DNA of 64,000 bases from Coprinopsis marcescibilis (taxonomy: Eukaryota; Basidiomycota; Agaricomycetes; Agaricales; Psathyrellaceae): contig ML210157.1 of the NCBI GenBank assembly GCA_004369085.1, forward strand, positions 191,057 through 255,056. Direction: 5' to 3'. The position numbers and the translations under genes were made by a program. Positions 46,474 to 58,110 of this stretch are shown piece after piece. Under the pieces are notes generated by a model, which was given only the letters and a program-made list of their open reading frames with translations, did no database searches and was not told the DNA's origin. The stretch's first letter is position 1; each line of letters begins with the position of its first letter.

Positions 46474-47919
46474 ATGCTTCAGAAACCCATCCCTCTCTTC
46501 CTCTCAAGTTGTTTCTTTGCATTGGTGTCTGCTCAGACTCCAACTCATCGCAATGTCTCCATTGACGATCAGAGCCCTTTGATTGACTACGTTCCTAGGA
46601 CGAGCTGGAGTTTGACCGATGCAGGTGACTGGGATGCAGGGGAGGGTAGGGCACACATGGTGACGAACGACGCGGACGCCTATGCCACCTTTAGGTTTAT
46701 AGGTGAGTACGGCATCCGCTTCTAGTGCCGCCCATCTTCACACGTTTGAATTCTAGGGGTTGCATTCTACTACTACTCTGCACTATGGCCATATCGAGTG
46801 GGAACTGGGATACGCGTAGACGGGGGTCCTGTGACAGTGATAGATCAACAGGACCACGACTCTGCACCGACCGCAGAAAACCAGGGCCCTAGTGTAAGGG
46901 CTCAGGTGCTGTCGTCAGTTACCGGATTATCAAACAGTGAGCACACCATTCAAATACTCCCCCCTCCAGGGTATGGCGTTGCTGTTGTCGACTTCTTTAT
47001 GTGAGTCTGTTGTTTGTTTGGCTATACAGTCAGCTAGCGCAGAAATGGCTACCTGTACTCATTCTCTTTCTCAAGGTATACGGAGTTGATCGAGGGGGAG
47101 AGCTCGAGCTCGAGCTCAGGACAGCCACCATCCAGTCGTTCATCAACGCCGCCGGGCTCGGAGGAAACTGCAGCAGGAGGCCGGCCTGGGTCCGAGGATA
47201 AACAAACAGGACTATCTATGGCGGCAATAATTGGTATAGCGTTGGCCGCAGTGAGCGCTATTCTTCTTGCTGTTGTTCTTATCATGATATCTCGATGGTT
47301 GAGAAAAAAACGCTTACAAACGTCGCCACCGCCTGGTCCAACATACGGCGCTTACCAGGGAGACCAAAATAGCGTGTTCTCGGGTCGCCTTCAACAACAA
47401 TCCCCGTCCCCTGGGCCAGATCTCATGGCACCTTACCTCGGAGCAACACCTTCAATAGCAAATAGTCATCCAGGGTCTATATTCTCAAATCACAACACGT
47501 CAATGGTCCCAAGTTACCTTCAACCCCAAGCAATGGCCCCAGTTGCCGAAACCCAGCCACCGTTCGTGTTTTCAGGTCACAGCCAGCGCCAATCGCCATC
47601 CCCCGTGCCAGATCGCATGGGTCTCTATCTTGATTCAACACCGTCAATGTCGACTAGTCACCTGGGATCGAGTCTACTTTCAAATCAAAACACATCAATG
47701 GTCGCTACTAGCTACCCTCAACCTCAAGGATTGGCCCCGGTCGTCGAAAACCAGCCACCGCCCTACTCCAATGCAATGCCTGCTGCTATTGGCTCCAGCC
47801 ACCGTATTTATGGAGGGAGTGGTACTCAAATGCAGACCTCGAGCTATTATCCTCATCTCAATGCAACGGCAGATGGTTCGGACAATTACGTCTGGTATCC
47901 AGATTCCAAGAAAATGTAA
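46474..47919 (+). CDS. single-pass surface membrane protein, cluster member 1
   Basis: Three exons (46474-46702, 46757-47000, 47076-47919) close to 438 residues. Signal peptide MLQKPIPLFLSSCFFALVSA. The ectodomain carries family marks NVSIDDQSP, SWSLTDAGDWDAGEGRAHMV, FRFIGVAFYYYSALWPYRV and GYGVAVVDFFMYTE, a jelly-roll-like pattern common in agaricomycete surface proteins. A Ser-rich stalk leads to one membrane span (about 207-234, AAIIGIALAAVSAILLAVVL) and WLRKKR. The cytosolic tail holds two copies of a 64-67-residue unit (47374-47766) ending in QPPF/QPPPY, so one copy has a PPxY motif. Members 2, 3 and the edge gene share exactly this exon layout. Suggested role is surface sensing or adhesion (inference only). 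Confidence 0.85.
47374..47766 (+). repeat. tandem duplication inside the cytosolic tail of member 1
   Basis: Two direct copies with a 192-bp (64-codon) offset, beginning at GTG 47374 and GTG 47566. Each reads VFSG...Q.QSPSP.PD.M, ...TPS...SH.GS, N.NTSMV, PQ..APV.E.QPP. Divergence between copies, including small in-frame indels, shows it is not an assembly artefact of identical sequence. Confidence 0.85.
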
Positions 47920-48679
47920 CGCCGGTTCATCTTATGTATCACGATTATGCACGTTTTTTACGACTAAAATATGACTTGATCATGATCAGAGAGATATTAA
48001 TTTTGGATGTCCAGGACATACAGGGCACGTAATCAAGAGACTTCGAGCTTGGGATGCAAGATTAGGATGCAAGTTGGCAAGTTGGAGTCCAAGTTAGAGC
48101 CGAATCATCATGGTCAAGAGTCCGATTCAACCCCAACTTGAACTAAGTTGGGTGGACATGAAGTTGGATGCCAATTCGTGAAACCCTCTATTAAATCTCC
48201 GACCGCTGACCCTCGTCCTTGTTCTAGTTCCAGCCAGTAGGTCGACTTAACCTTGTTCTCGTCTCACTATGTGGACCCACAAGTGACACACCCATGACAA
48301 CGGTGGACCCAAGCTGTAGTATGTCACCTTATGATTACAGCTTCGCTAACGTCTAAGTTCCGTACAGGCTAGGTTTTACATCGTTGATTTCACATCTTTG
48401 CCAAATCCTGACCAGCACTCGGGCTTTGCACAATGATCACTTTCGCAGTCGGTGCGCCATCAGACCAAGACCAGCGGTACGCCGGTGTTTATATGCACAG
48501 CAAATCATTTTACCTTGTCTAATTCAAAACGAGAGTTAACATCAGGATGGTCTCGTTGTCTCCAAACCCAGAATTTCAGGCCATCAGCACTGTTGCGAGT
48601 GCCACAAATAGGGCTGTATTGAGTCAGACAACAGGACCCACATGCGCCTTATAACTCCCTCTTCATCGCACGTCAAATC
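47920..48679. other. intergenic with short AAGTTGG-type repeats
   Basis: Contains several imperfect copies of AAGTTGG/AAGTTAG between 48070 and 48167 and a hairpin CCCAACTT-GAACT-AAGTTGGG at 48132-48152. Looks like decayed repeat sequence. No coding frame supported. Confidence 0.5.
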
Positions 48680-49664
48680 ATGCCAAAACTAGTCACTATT
48701 GGCCTCCTCCTCGCGTATCGGAGCTCAGTCGCTCTCTGTAATCATGGCTCTCATCCAGCACAGTCTCTGCGAAACGTTTCAATCGACGATCAGCATCCAT
48801 CCATAACATATATCCCCAAAGTTGCCTGGAGATTAACGGAGCAAAGCGATTGGGACGCAGGGTCAGGAAGGGCTCACATGGTCACGACTGAGCCCGCAGC
48901 CTACGCGGAGTTTAGGTTTACCGGTGAGCGATAGTTTGCTCTGTACACTAGACCATGAAGCCGAGTACATTACCAGGTGTTGCGCTGTACTACTTAGTAA
49001 CTCATCGCTCTGGCCCTACAAAGTTGCGACTTTCATCAGCATAGATGAGGGGCCCACCATTCTCATCGACCAAGAGGACCATAGCGCGCCAAGTAGTATG
49101 ACAAGTTGGGAGCCGACTCAAGCAGCCCAAATCGTGTCCCAATTTCTTGACCTTCCAAATCGGCAACACGTCGTCAGGATATACCCACCTCCAGAGTATT
49201 CCGTTGCTGTGGTAGACTTCTTCGTGTATGTATTGACTCACTTTGCTGTTCCTTCCGGTAGCTGATGCACCAGGCCTTCGCATACTAGCTATACAGATAT
49301 TACCGAGCTCCCTAATGACTTGAGTAACGGGACTACCGGATCGTTGGCATTGCCAGCTGATACTGTCGCAGGGGTAGTGGTTGGATCGATAGGGAGTGCT
49401 TTAGTCCTAATTCTTGCAATCTTGGGGGTGCTGTACTGGAAGATCGCCCGGTCGCGAAAGTCGGTTGATACAAAAGAGGAGCCGTCTAAGACACGGTGTG
49501 GTGTCCACACATCCAATGACATTTCCACATCGACGGGGCAGTATTGCTACTCTCCAATTTCCTACGTCACAGGCGCTCCTTTTGATCCTAGCGCTGTCCC
49601 AGGCCAGTTGGGAGGACTAAGCGCATATCATGGGTCAGGAAGCAGCCAAAGTATTTTCGACTGA
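48680..49664 (+). pseudogene. single-pass surface membrane protein, cluster member 2, frameshifted
   Basis: Same three-exon plan as members 1 and 3: 48680-48923, 48977-49225, 49289-49664. Exon 1 is intact (signal peptide, NVSIDDQHP, WDAGSGRAHMV, FRFTG). Exon 2 starts in frame with GVALYYL, but the continuation SSLWPYKVATFISIDEGP lies in another frame. The break is between about 48990 and 49001 (net two extra or one missing base). The first frame meets a stop soon after. Exon 3 resumes correctly from ...VVDFFV to YTDITELPNDLSN, then a membrane span (VAGVVVGSIGSALVLILAIL) and a short tail without PPxY. No alternative AG in exon 2 repairs the frame. Either a recent pseudogene or a sequencing error. 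Confidence 0.6.
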
Positions 49665-50524
49665 AAGCCTGAGCAAGGGATCTCAGCGGGGTCACAGCAG
49701 CTTTTTTAACCCCTACTTTTATGCACTCTCAGGCCTCTGGCGCCTCAAGGCAGAGCTTTCTCGCATAGATATGGTCTTAGACAGTTGATGATAAGGGCAG
49801 ATTGAGCCGGCAGCTATGCGAGTCGTACCAATTCAGTAGGATTATAGCAAGATAAATAGCCTTTCGGATATACTGGGGATTTCCGTGAGCATGGGCATGC
49901 TTAGTCAAATTAAGCGCCCATCCGACGCGTGTGGTCAGTGAGAGTGAAAGCAAGAATTGCCCAGGTGGTCTCAATATCTCGCCAAACTCGCCTCACTTGG
50001 TCAATTATATGTAGGGACGCTCAACTCATACTATGTCAACAAAACATAATTAGTTCTGTCATCGCCTAGAACGTCATAAAAGTAGGAGTCAGTTTATAGG
50101 GCGTGAGGTAACGATTTATCATTTATCTAATAACACGCACACATGAAGGTGTGGGTTCTGAGAGATGGGAGACTGTGTTGGTATTGGAAGCTTCGGTAGT
50201 ACTCAATCCATGGTATCCATATCCTGGGTGCCTCCCGACCCTGATGCAATACTCAATATCAACTGATTGGCAGTGCGTTTGTGTGGGCTCTAGTACAAGG
50301 GTTGCACTGATGGTGCTGGCATCTCTCCACTTTCGGCGCCCACAATGCGCCATTCGACATTCTGTGGGTATACGATGTGTCCGCATCCATCACTGGGACA
50401 AACGTCTACGGTAACCACCTTATCAAAGGGGTACCCGAGCAATAATATTCGGATGAAGGGACAGATCCACAGTTTAGTCATTTGTTCTTTCTCTGCACTT
50501 CATTTCCCTACGGCTTCTGCCACT
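49665..50524. other. intergenic, nothing recognised
   Basis: Spacer between cluster members 2 and 3, with no supported frame. It spans most of member 3's promoter. Confidence 0.5.
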
Positions 50525-51823
50525 ATGCACTGGCAAGTATGCTGTCTGTGCGCCTGGATTCTGCTGGCAGGTCTGGCGGGGGCGCAGACGCAGACGCAGT
50601 TTCGCAACGTGTCGCTAGATGACCGGGACCCTTCAATTTTATATGAACCTCGCTCAAGCTGGACACTGACGGCCCAGGACATCCTTGATTCTGGTAGGGG
50701 CTTCATGCTGACGACGGAGCCTTCAGCCTATGCAGAGTTCAAATTTACTGGTACGATATTAGTATATTCGCTTTAAGGTCTTTCGACAACTGATGTGCTG
50801 CGTGGCTAATTATCCAGGAGTCGCATTGTACTACTGGGCAGCACCATGGCAAACAGAGCAGGAGGATGTTGCTACATCCATCAGCATAGACGGTGGACCA
50901 CCGTTTATTGTTCGCCTCCGGCGCACCCAGACGACTCAGATTCCCAACCCAAACTTGCAAATTATGGCCTCTTTTGTGGATTTACCCAATGCTGAGCACA
51001 CGGTTCGCGTCGATCCGGCACCGCCGATGAACTATGCGGTGGTAGACTTCTTTGTGTGAGTCATCACATGGACGCTAGGAATTTAAATTGCCAAATTGAC
51101 TGTCAGTGCTGCAGGTATACTGAGAATGTGGAAGATGATCAGGGCGACAACGGTTCATCGTCATCATCATCGTCTCCAACCCCCAGTCCACCTATACAAG
51201 ACCCAACCGGAAGCACCGACATTTCTGGCTCATTCTCAACTAACGAAGCACAGACGGGAATAGGAGCGGCATCACCCTCTCACTCATCTACGGCACAGAA
51301 CAAAGCTCAACCCAAGTCTGCACTGTCAACCGGAGCGATAGTGGGCACCGCCTTTGGAATAATATTCTGCCTTACCCTCATCCTCGCAATAGTGTTTCTA
51401 TTCCGACGATTCAGAAGGAAGTCTGGCAAAGGGGTGGTGGACATGAGTCAGGACCTGGAAGACCCGCCAGACACAAGATATGGCGCGCATCATGATTTCG
51501 CATCTGTTTCTAGTACAACACTCCCCCACCCACTTCACTACCCTACATTGTCGCACTCGGCCGGAACAGGATACCCCACTAGGGCAGTAGGGCAGGCACA
51601 TCCTGCAAGTGGATATTATGGGTCTGGAAGCAGCCGAAGTGCGTACTCTGATAGTACGACCTCACGTCCCGTTCCATACCATCCAGAGGTAGATGGGTTC
51701 GGAAACTTACAACCTCCTCCATACGTCGCTGCATGGGCAAAGCATCATACCAGTGGTATTGGTGGTAGTTTAGATAACACCACAGTGCACCGAGAGGGAA
51801 AGCATAGCAAGACTCAATTTTAG
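50525..51823 (+). CDS. single-pass surface membrane protein, cluster member 3
   Basis: Three exons (50525-50750, 50818-51055, 51115-51823) close to 390 residues. Signal peptide MHWQVCCLCAWILLAGLAGA. The ectodomain matches member 1: NVSLDDRDPSILYEPRSSW, AYAEFKFTGVALYYWAAPW, VATSISIDGGPP, MNYAVVDFFVYTE. The stalk is Ser/Pro-rich with a run of seven Ser. One membrane span (TGAIVGTAFGIIFCLTLILA) is followed by FRRFRRKSGK and a tail of about 145 residues with QPPPYVAAW, a PPxY motif. Exon boundaries and phases are identical to members 1 and 2. A (TTCATTCG)n microsatellite begins 10 bp after the stop. Confidence 0.86.
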
Positions 51824-51832
51824 CGCGCCTCA

Positions 51833-51876
51833 CCATTCATTCGTTCATTCGTTCATTCGTTCATTCGTTCGTTTCG
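51833..51876. repeat. TTCATTCG microsatellite
   Basis: Tetranucleotide/octanucleotide tandem repeat (CATTCATTCGTTCATTCG... ending CGTTCGTTTCG) in the 3' flank of cluster member 3. Confidence 0.9.
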
Positions 51877-52471
51877 TGCACCATTCGTTATTCTTTCGTG
51901 GTAGTTTCATGTGACTGGATATAGCTTTCAGGCTTCAGCGCTATCGCGAACGCGCTTTTAATGTCAACTTTTGTGACCCGGCAAACATTCTAGTCTCCTA
52001 AGCAGTAGACCGTTGCATGAGAATCATAGCGCACGAAAGCATGATCTCAGCTCTGAGATCGATTAATATTGAATAATCAATCTGTGGCCATGAGTATGGT
52101 CGACGATCGATGATCGCTGTAAGTTTTGATGATCGACCTACGTCTACCTCGTCGTCCATTTCTTGATTCAGAATATGTTGTTCATTATAAACGACGAGCC
52201 CGAGCCCATGAGAATGGACTCGATACGAACAAGATCGGACTGCATTTCAGTTGCACATAGGCCTTTGGACAGCTCTGTAGTACATAATGGATAAGAGCCA
52301 GTGGATGTGCTCGGTTCGCAGGTCTTCACAAAAGGGTTCTCGCCCTGTAATTCGACGCAGTGAGTACAATCAGCCCAAAATATGGTAGTTCCGCTACTAA
52401 CCATAAAATAGATCTCAGGTACATTTGGAATACCCTTGAAATAAGCCTCGCTCGGCTCGGCTCGAATCTCA
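51877..52471. other. intergenic, GATCGA-rich
   Basis: Includes a cluster of GATCGA/TGATCG words near 52097-52137. The start of the F-box gene follows. No gene supported. Confidence 0.5.
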
Positions 52472-53868
52472 ATGGCAAACCGTCGTCCAATTACGCGGAG
52501 CGTGACCCGGGCGGCAGTGGCAAGAGTGCAAGCGCCAGCGCCAGGGGTCCCTGCAGCTGTCCATCGTCTTCCCCTCGAGCTTGTCAGCATGGTCATGATT
52601 GAGCTTGATGGGGACAAAAACACTATACGGGCCTCTGGCTTCGTTGGTCGGGTTTGGAATCAAAGCAGCAGAGATATCCTGTTTCGAAGAGTCGAACTTG
52701 GACCAACAACTATCAAGTGCAAGAGACTCACGGCACTACTGAAGAAGAACCCTGGCCTATCCACATCGATTCGAACTCTCGAGGTCTATGACAGTGCAGT
52801 CGGACACAACACAATGCTCGGCGCATCCTCTCCCCTCCCTGCTCTCCTTGAGCTCCTCAAGGATCTAGTGGACGTCTACATCTCTCCTTATACTGCTAGC
52901 ATCAAGTGGGATCGCGTTTCACTAGGCTTGCGGCAAGCCCTCCTCAAAACCTTTGCTCTCCCAACTACGTGCAGCGTCACCTTCGGGGATGGTGTCAATC
53001 TCCTTGCCGAGTTCATCTTGGGTGACATGGCCGACCACCCGAAAAGGCTGACGCTTGAAAACGTCTCGATCCACCCCATCGGTCGGTTGCGCGCCAAGAG
53101 AGTGCACAAGCTCAAAGGACCGGTCCTGGAAAGCTTGGAAATCAAGCATAAAACTCCATTTGTCGGCCTGGTGCACCTCACATCGTTCTGGGAGAAGAAA
53201 TGCGATACCGATAGGCCTTTCACTCGAAATCTCAGACTTTCATTACAAGAAGACGAGAAGAATTTCCTTGTCAACTGGGAAAAGATTCCTGAGCAGTTCT
53301 TCAATCATATCCACCGCTATGATTGGGTCTTCTGTGAGTTTACTGTGTTACGTCCTCGCCTGGTCTCGTTGGCTGACTTTCCGGAACTGCAGCTATGTAT
53401 GATCTGCCACCGAACGTTTCCGCCTTCAAGAATCTACGGATCTTCCATGTCACCTTGAATTATTGGACTGGCTGGTCCCCTGAGGGCCATTATCGGAATC
53501 GCGCAGACGAATTTAGTGACCCACTCAAGATTCTGGCCGAGGATCTCCGTCGAGCAAGTCTGAATGACCTTCGAGAGTTCCACTTGGAGCTGGGGATAAG
53601 CATGGATAATCATGTGGAAGTGCTGGGCACAGTCGTCAGTGCACACGATTGGATCGGCCTGGACAAGGCAATCGGGAAAGCTACATCGACCACCCTGCAA
53701 GAGGTCTGTATATACCTGAGCGATGATTTCAACAATCAGCCCGGAAGGCCTCCCGTACAGGTACTCGAAGCGATCAGTGCTCTCAAGAAGAAGATGCCCT
53801 TGGCCATGAATAGTGGGAAACTTCAAGTTCATATAAACAAGATGGAAGATATAGTTCGAGTTATTTAA
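52472..53868 (+). CDS. F-box-like domain protein
   Basis: Two exons (52472-53333, 53393-53868) close to 445 residues. After a basic, Ala/Pro-rich leader, residues ~30-75 read HRLPLELVSMVMIEL...ASGFVGRVWNQSSRDILFRR, an F-box-like helix set in which LPLEL and the following Ile/Val and Trp positions fit the motif. The remainder has irregular leucine-rich strand-helix repeats (KRLTALLKKNPGLSTSIRTL; LKGPVLESLEIKH; FKNLRIFHVTLNYW), as in the large agaricomycete F-box/LRR-like families. Such proteins usually recruit substrates to SCF ubiquitin ligases, but many expanded fungal copies are of unknown use. No transposon neighbours. Confidence 0.8.
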
Positions 53869-54275
53869 CGCATATAAGACCCCGTCGGTACCGTTTTTTT
53901 TGTTTGAATCTCAACTGTTCGTTGGCTCTAAATTGAATATATAATATCAGTCTGATACCTCTCTATCGCTACAAGCATTTCGTCAATCTTTGGGGTACCA
54001 GACGATGAGGAGATTCCACCTGGGTGAAGGAGGTTGAAACTTGAACCTAATACCATGGTGGAGACTCCTCAAGCGCGAATGGTAGGGAGGGTTAGGATCA
54101 ACCAAGTGAACTCACACGACTACCTACGTCGCTGTTGTTTGACTGTATCTCCGAGGCTGGGAATAAATCGGCAAAAAACTCGTGTCAAACAAAGAACATG
54201 GATAGTATCGAAACTGGTCCGAAAACGGTGTGCATAGTAAGAATTCTGAAGAGGAGAACCTGCGGCAGATTATGA
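53869..54275. other. convergent intergenic region
   Basis: 3' flanks of the F-box gene (plus) and the FunK1 kinase gene (minus). Nothing else seen. Confidence 0.5.
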
Positions 54276-57200
54276 CTAGTTATTGGTCCCCTTGTTGCTC
54301 CTGGCCAACCTGCGTGGTTCCGATACTCCGCTTGGGGGTGGCATGGGTGCGAGAGACATGGAGGGCTTCAAGGAGCGCGTGATCCTCGATACACCAATGT
54401 TGCTGTCGTTTGCACCACGAGAAAGTTTGGAGCTCGACCCTCCTTCGTTATTGTCGTCGGCGCCGCGAGAGCGTTTAAACCTCAAACCCCCTCGACCACT
54501 ATCGGTACCTCCACGTGAGCGCTGCGGGTTCGGCCTCAGACGTTTCGGCATTTCGACGATGGGTACATGAGATTTGCTGTCCTGTGTTCCTGTCGCTTTC
54601 CCTCCCGCGGCTTCCTTGTTCGCCGTTGTCGCCGACGCATCCGTTTCCCGAGAGTTCGCGTGGATTAAAGCGATATTCTCCCACTCCGACCTAGTGGCGT
54701 TGAAATTGGCGAAAGAGTTGAAGGGAAAATCTGTGGCTCTTTGAAAGGTTGCTGTATGGTCTTCTTGTTCGTCCTTCCTAACCGAAAAGTACCATTCCTT
54801 TTCGGCCCATCTCCAAGGTCGGGGCGAAAGATTTGAGCTCCTTTGCAAGAACCTCGTTCAGAGCAACGTCGATTACATTTACGAAAGCGTAAGCCCTTTC
54901 CCGGGAGGGAATGAGAGAGTTTTGGAAAATGTTGATGGCGTAGTCGATGGACGTCGGGCAGTCAATCAAAAGAGTAACTAACCACAGGATGATCCACCAG
55001 ATAGACTCGAGGTCGCGCTGGAAGTTGTGTTTGATACTTCTCCTTCTGTATTCATTTAACCGGGCATGTTCCGAAAGGAATAAAGGCTTGATAGGCTCCA
55101 AGCTCGAAAAGTCGGGAGCTTGAGAGGTATGCGGCGTGAATAGCGACATTTGAGCTTGTATTTCATACGGCACGAGAAACGGTGTTCCCTGAGAAACTAG
55201 GATTTGATACAATGTCAGAAGTTTCGTGGATCAGGATATCTGGCGTTGGCAGAAGAAATACTCACTGTCTTTGGATCGGAGCTTGAGCTTGACTGCAGGG
55301 ACGAGTACTTCTTGGCATATTCTGGATCAGCCAGCTTGCTTTGACACCTATTCTTGTCGCTATCCTAAAACGCAAGTGTATTTCCACAGCTGATGTCCCG
55401 ATGGACCCAACCGGCACACATAAGTAAAAGAAGTGCTAGCATGCAATTGCAAAATCAGCGAAGAAAGCATCATGGTTGAAGAAGCTCACCGGTAAGACAC
55501 TGTTGAAGGACGTCCATCGCATCGCCCAAGGTTTTTAAGTCATGAGCATATTTCTTCATACACAAAGAATGATCGCCGCTTGGGATTGAATACTCGAGGA
55601 TGCTCCTTCTTGTCCTTGCTTTTGGCGTCTTCTTAACCTCTGAATGCGTGTCGTCCTCCCCCACTGCCCGAGAGAGAGATTGTGAGGTGATGTACGCATT
55701 TTCGTCAACAGGGCGACGGGAGAACCCTTTTCGTGCCCAAGCTTCCTCCGGCTTGGCCCTAGTCGTCTGATTTCTCTCGAATGGCACATAACCTTTAGAA
55801 AAAGTTGCTCGTAGGTATCGTCCTTGAAAAGATCTGCCAAACGATTCCTCCAATCTGTCGTGATAAACGAAAGACATTGGTGGTCGCGCCAATTTTCCTT
55901 AGCAGCAAACGCGTCGATGTCTTTGAAGAGCTGTTCTTGGTTCTCGGCTTCGGTGCGTTGCGCTGCATCAAGCCAAACGTCTTTTAGAACCGGTTCCTTG
56001 TTCTGTTCATCCGTTGGGGTAAGATCTTCTTTCGAGACTACCTGCCGGACTCTCCAGATGCGAGTCATTCGCCCGGAGATACGCTTGGTGCAGTATTCAT
56101 TGATTGCTTTGACCTGTTTGAAGTAGTACGTCTCTCCATTCTTCGTGTGGACTTCGTATAGATACTTTCCGTCTGCCAAACGAGTAACATGTGGGTCATA
56201 GCCCAGCTCCTCCGATGTCGCGAAGTGGAGGGAGAGTATGATTTCAACAAACTTTCTGGGGTTTTAAGAGAATCCGTGAGCCTCGACGCAGGTATTAAAA
56301 GGTGCACTAAAGCGTACTTCAGTCAAGCTGAAGGATTCACTCTTTGCAGAAGTGGGATCGCGAGAAATACCAAACGGCCATACGATCATCCTCGATAGTA
56401 ACCTGGAAGAAAAGATGGGATTAGCGATGTCTTTGAGCATTAATCGGGGTCCTATGCTCACTCCATAGATGTGGGTTCGACGCGGGTCGTTATTCATGAC
56501 GTGGTTCGCAGAACTAACTATCTTCATACTATTCTGATGCTCAGTAAGGAAGCGCAAAAATCCTAACTCTGAGCATAAAAGCGCTTACCTCCCATCTTGA
56601 CATTGCGTCTGCACAGAGTTTCCGTTCCCAAAGATCGACCAGGTCAGTCTGCGTCATACGGCCCTTTCCTTTGTACGTGTTCAGGGCGGCGTCGATCCTG
56701 TGGTTGGCACCAGGGATGTCCGATTGCAAATGGTTGCTGGGAATCAGACCGAAAACATAGTCGTTTGCCTTCCTTGTGCCCTGTAATTTGTACCGTCGGA
56801 TGCCTTCGATAATGGGGCGCAATGGATCAAATGCAAGACTCCCTTGCCGGAAGATTGACGGCTTGTCTCGGTAAGCTCTCAACGGTACCGGCTGTCAGCC
56901 TTGAGAAGTACACCGTTTCTCTTCCCAAGATAATCAAGGCACCCAGTCACGTCTTCCTCGCTTGGGATGCGCGGCATGTAGTGACGTTGAAAAGTTGAGA
57001 GTGGACAATAGACACATCCGAGTCCATCTCTCGTCCGATATCGTCGCGAATTAGTATTTCAGTTTGAGCCTGTTGTCCGGCATCGCAACGGATGTGCCTC
57101 GGCGTCTCCCTAAACAGACGCGTTAGACATACAACGTCCATTCGCAAAATCAGGAACTACTGACAAAGCGTCAGATGGCACTGCGGTCGACTTTGCGGGA

Positions 57201-57363
57201 CGCACAGGGCTATTGACTCGGACATTCGGAATAAGAACGAGTGCTTCAAAACGTGTAAAACGACGAGCCTTGGTGGTACACCAATTGTGATACAGTCCAG
57301 CGGTAGCTGGAGCGTGACGTGCGAAGGGCGGGGGCTGTGAGGAACCTGGAACTGCAAGACCAT
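54276..57363 (-). pseudogene. FunK1-type protein kinase with in-frame stop
   Basis: Reconstructed exons 57363-57161, 57109-56986, 56891-56589, 56533-56462, 56402-56341, 56255-55793, 55751-55490, 55435-55266, 55188-54853, 54797-54276 close in phase to 838 codons. FunK1 marks in order: ETPRHIRCDAGQQAQTEI, DPRRTHIYGVTIEDDRMAVW, YFSRSH, LSLHFATSEELGYDP, ISGRMTRIWRV, catalytic loop WVHRDISCGNTLAF, KLADPEYAKKYSS, GTPF, HNFQRDLESIWWIILWL, then a disordered Arg/Ser-rich tail. An in-frame TAG (55367-55365) directly follows CGNTLAF, before the Mg-binding region. No GT lies between the loop and the TAG, so splicing cannot skip it without losing HRD. The first exon and the 55792-55752 join are the least certain. 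Either pseudogene or one wrong base. Confidence 0.6.
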
Positions 57364-58110
57364 GGTGGTTACAGCAAAACAAGTTGAGCCTACATACTCG
57401 ACATCTAGTAGTGCATCCGAGCTCGGAACGCCAAGAGTGACACTCCTCAACGTTCAACGTTCAACCTCAGCCACAAAGGACTTCGCGAGATCACCCTTTG
57501 GGAAACATTTATCCCTTGGATCGATATATGGGCGAGATCGATAGAATTTCCGGTCGTTCCCAAAAAAATAATCTGACAGGCATTGACATCAACTAATTCC
57601 ATTGAAAAACACACACAACATACAGAGCAGTATACTCGACAGCGGTGCAGCCTACGCTATGGTAAAAATTGTACCTTCAGGCGCCTGAAGCTTGAGTTTG
57701 AACACTTGAAGCTTGAAGCTTGAAGGCTGAAAGAGAACATATCTTGAGTCATGACTTGCGTCATAGCTTCTGAGTAACTTACTTCGGCAGCACTCCTGTG
57801 TTTGTAAACGTCGCAGTGCATCGCTTCCTTCACCTACAGCAGCAAAACTCTCTAAACCAAGGTCCAAGGCTTCCGATCCCCCGATTCCTCAGCCAAAGTA
57901 GCGCGAGGCTGTTAATCGCGACTGATTTGTCAGCAAATATGGAGATAATCCCCGAATTGCATGGCACCGCGCGGGTTGTTCGTGTATCTCGACCTGGATT
58001 GGCTCATTATAGCGAATTCCGAATCAGCAAGTGCCAAATCCAACCGAAGACGAGCGTAAACTGCCTGAAAAGCGACCAGGAGTGCCCTTGAAAGGCTAAG
58101 TTCTCAATTG
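57364..58110. other. divergent intergenic region with AAGCTTGA repeats
   Basis: Promoter space between the FunK1 gene and ATG1. Holds a 16-bp perfect palindrome and short AAGCTTGA repeats (57675-57730). No gene supported. Confidence 0.5.
57675..57730. repeat. palindrome and AAGCTTGA repeats
   Basis: CTTCAGGCGCCTGAAG (57675-57690) is a perfect 16-bp palindrome. It is followed by several copies of (A)AGCTTGA/ACTTGAAG to about 57730. Could be a dimeric regulator site or decayed repeat; nothing decides. Confidence 0.6.

Noticed and set aside
54778..54853. Premature end of the FunK1 gene at VLFG-stop
   Set aside because: A 55-nt GT-AG intron (54852-54798) leads into the long frame ending at 54276.
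56264..56341. Frameshift in the FunK1 gene near AKSESF
   Set aside because: A GT-AG intron from 56340 to 56256 joins SRSHFCKE to KFVEIILSL in phase, so no frameshift is needed.
56894..56985. Second candidate frame change in FunK1 (HYMPRIPSEEDV frame)
   Set aside because: The segment looks somewhat coding, but a clean in-phase intron (56985-56892) covers it; kept as intron, with uncertainty.
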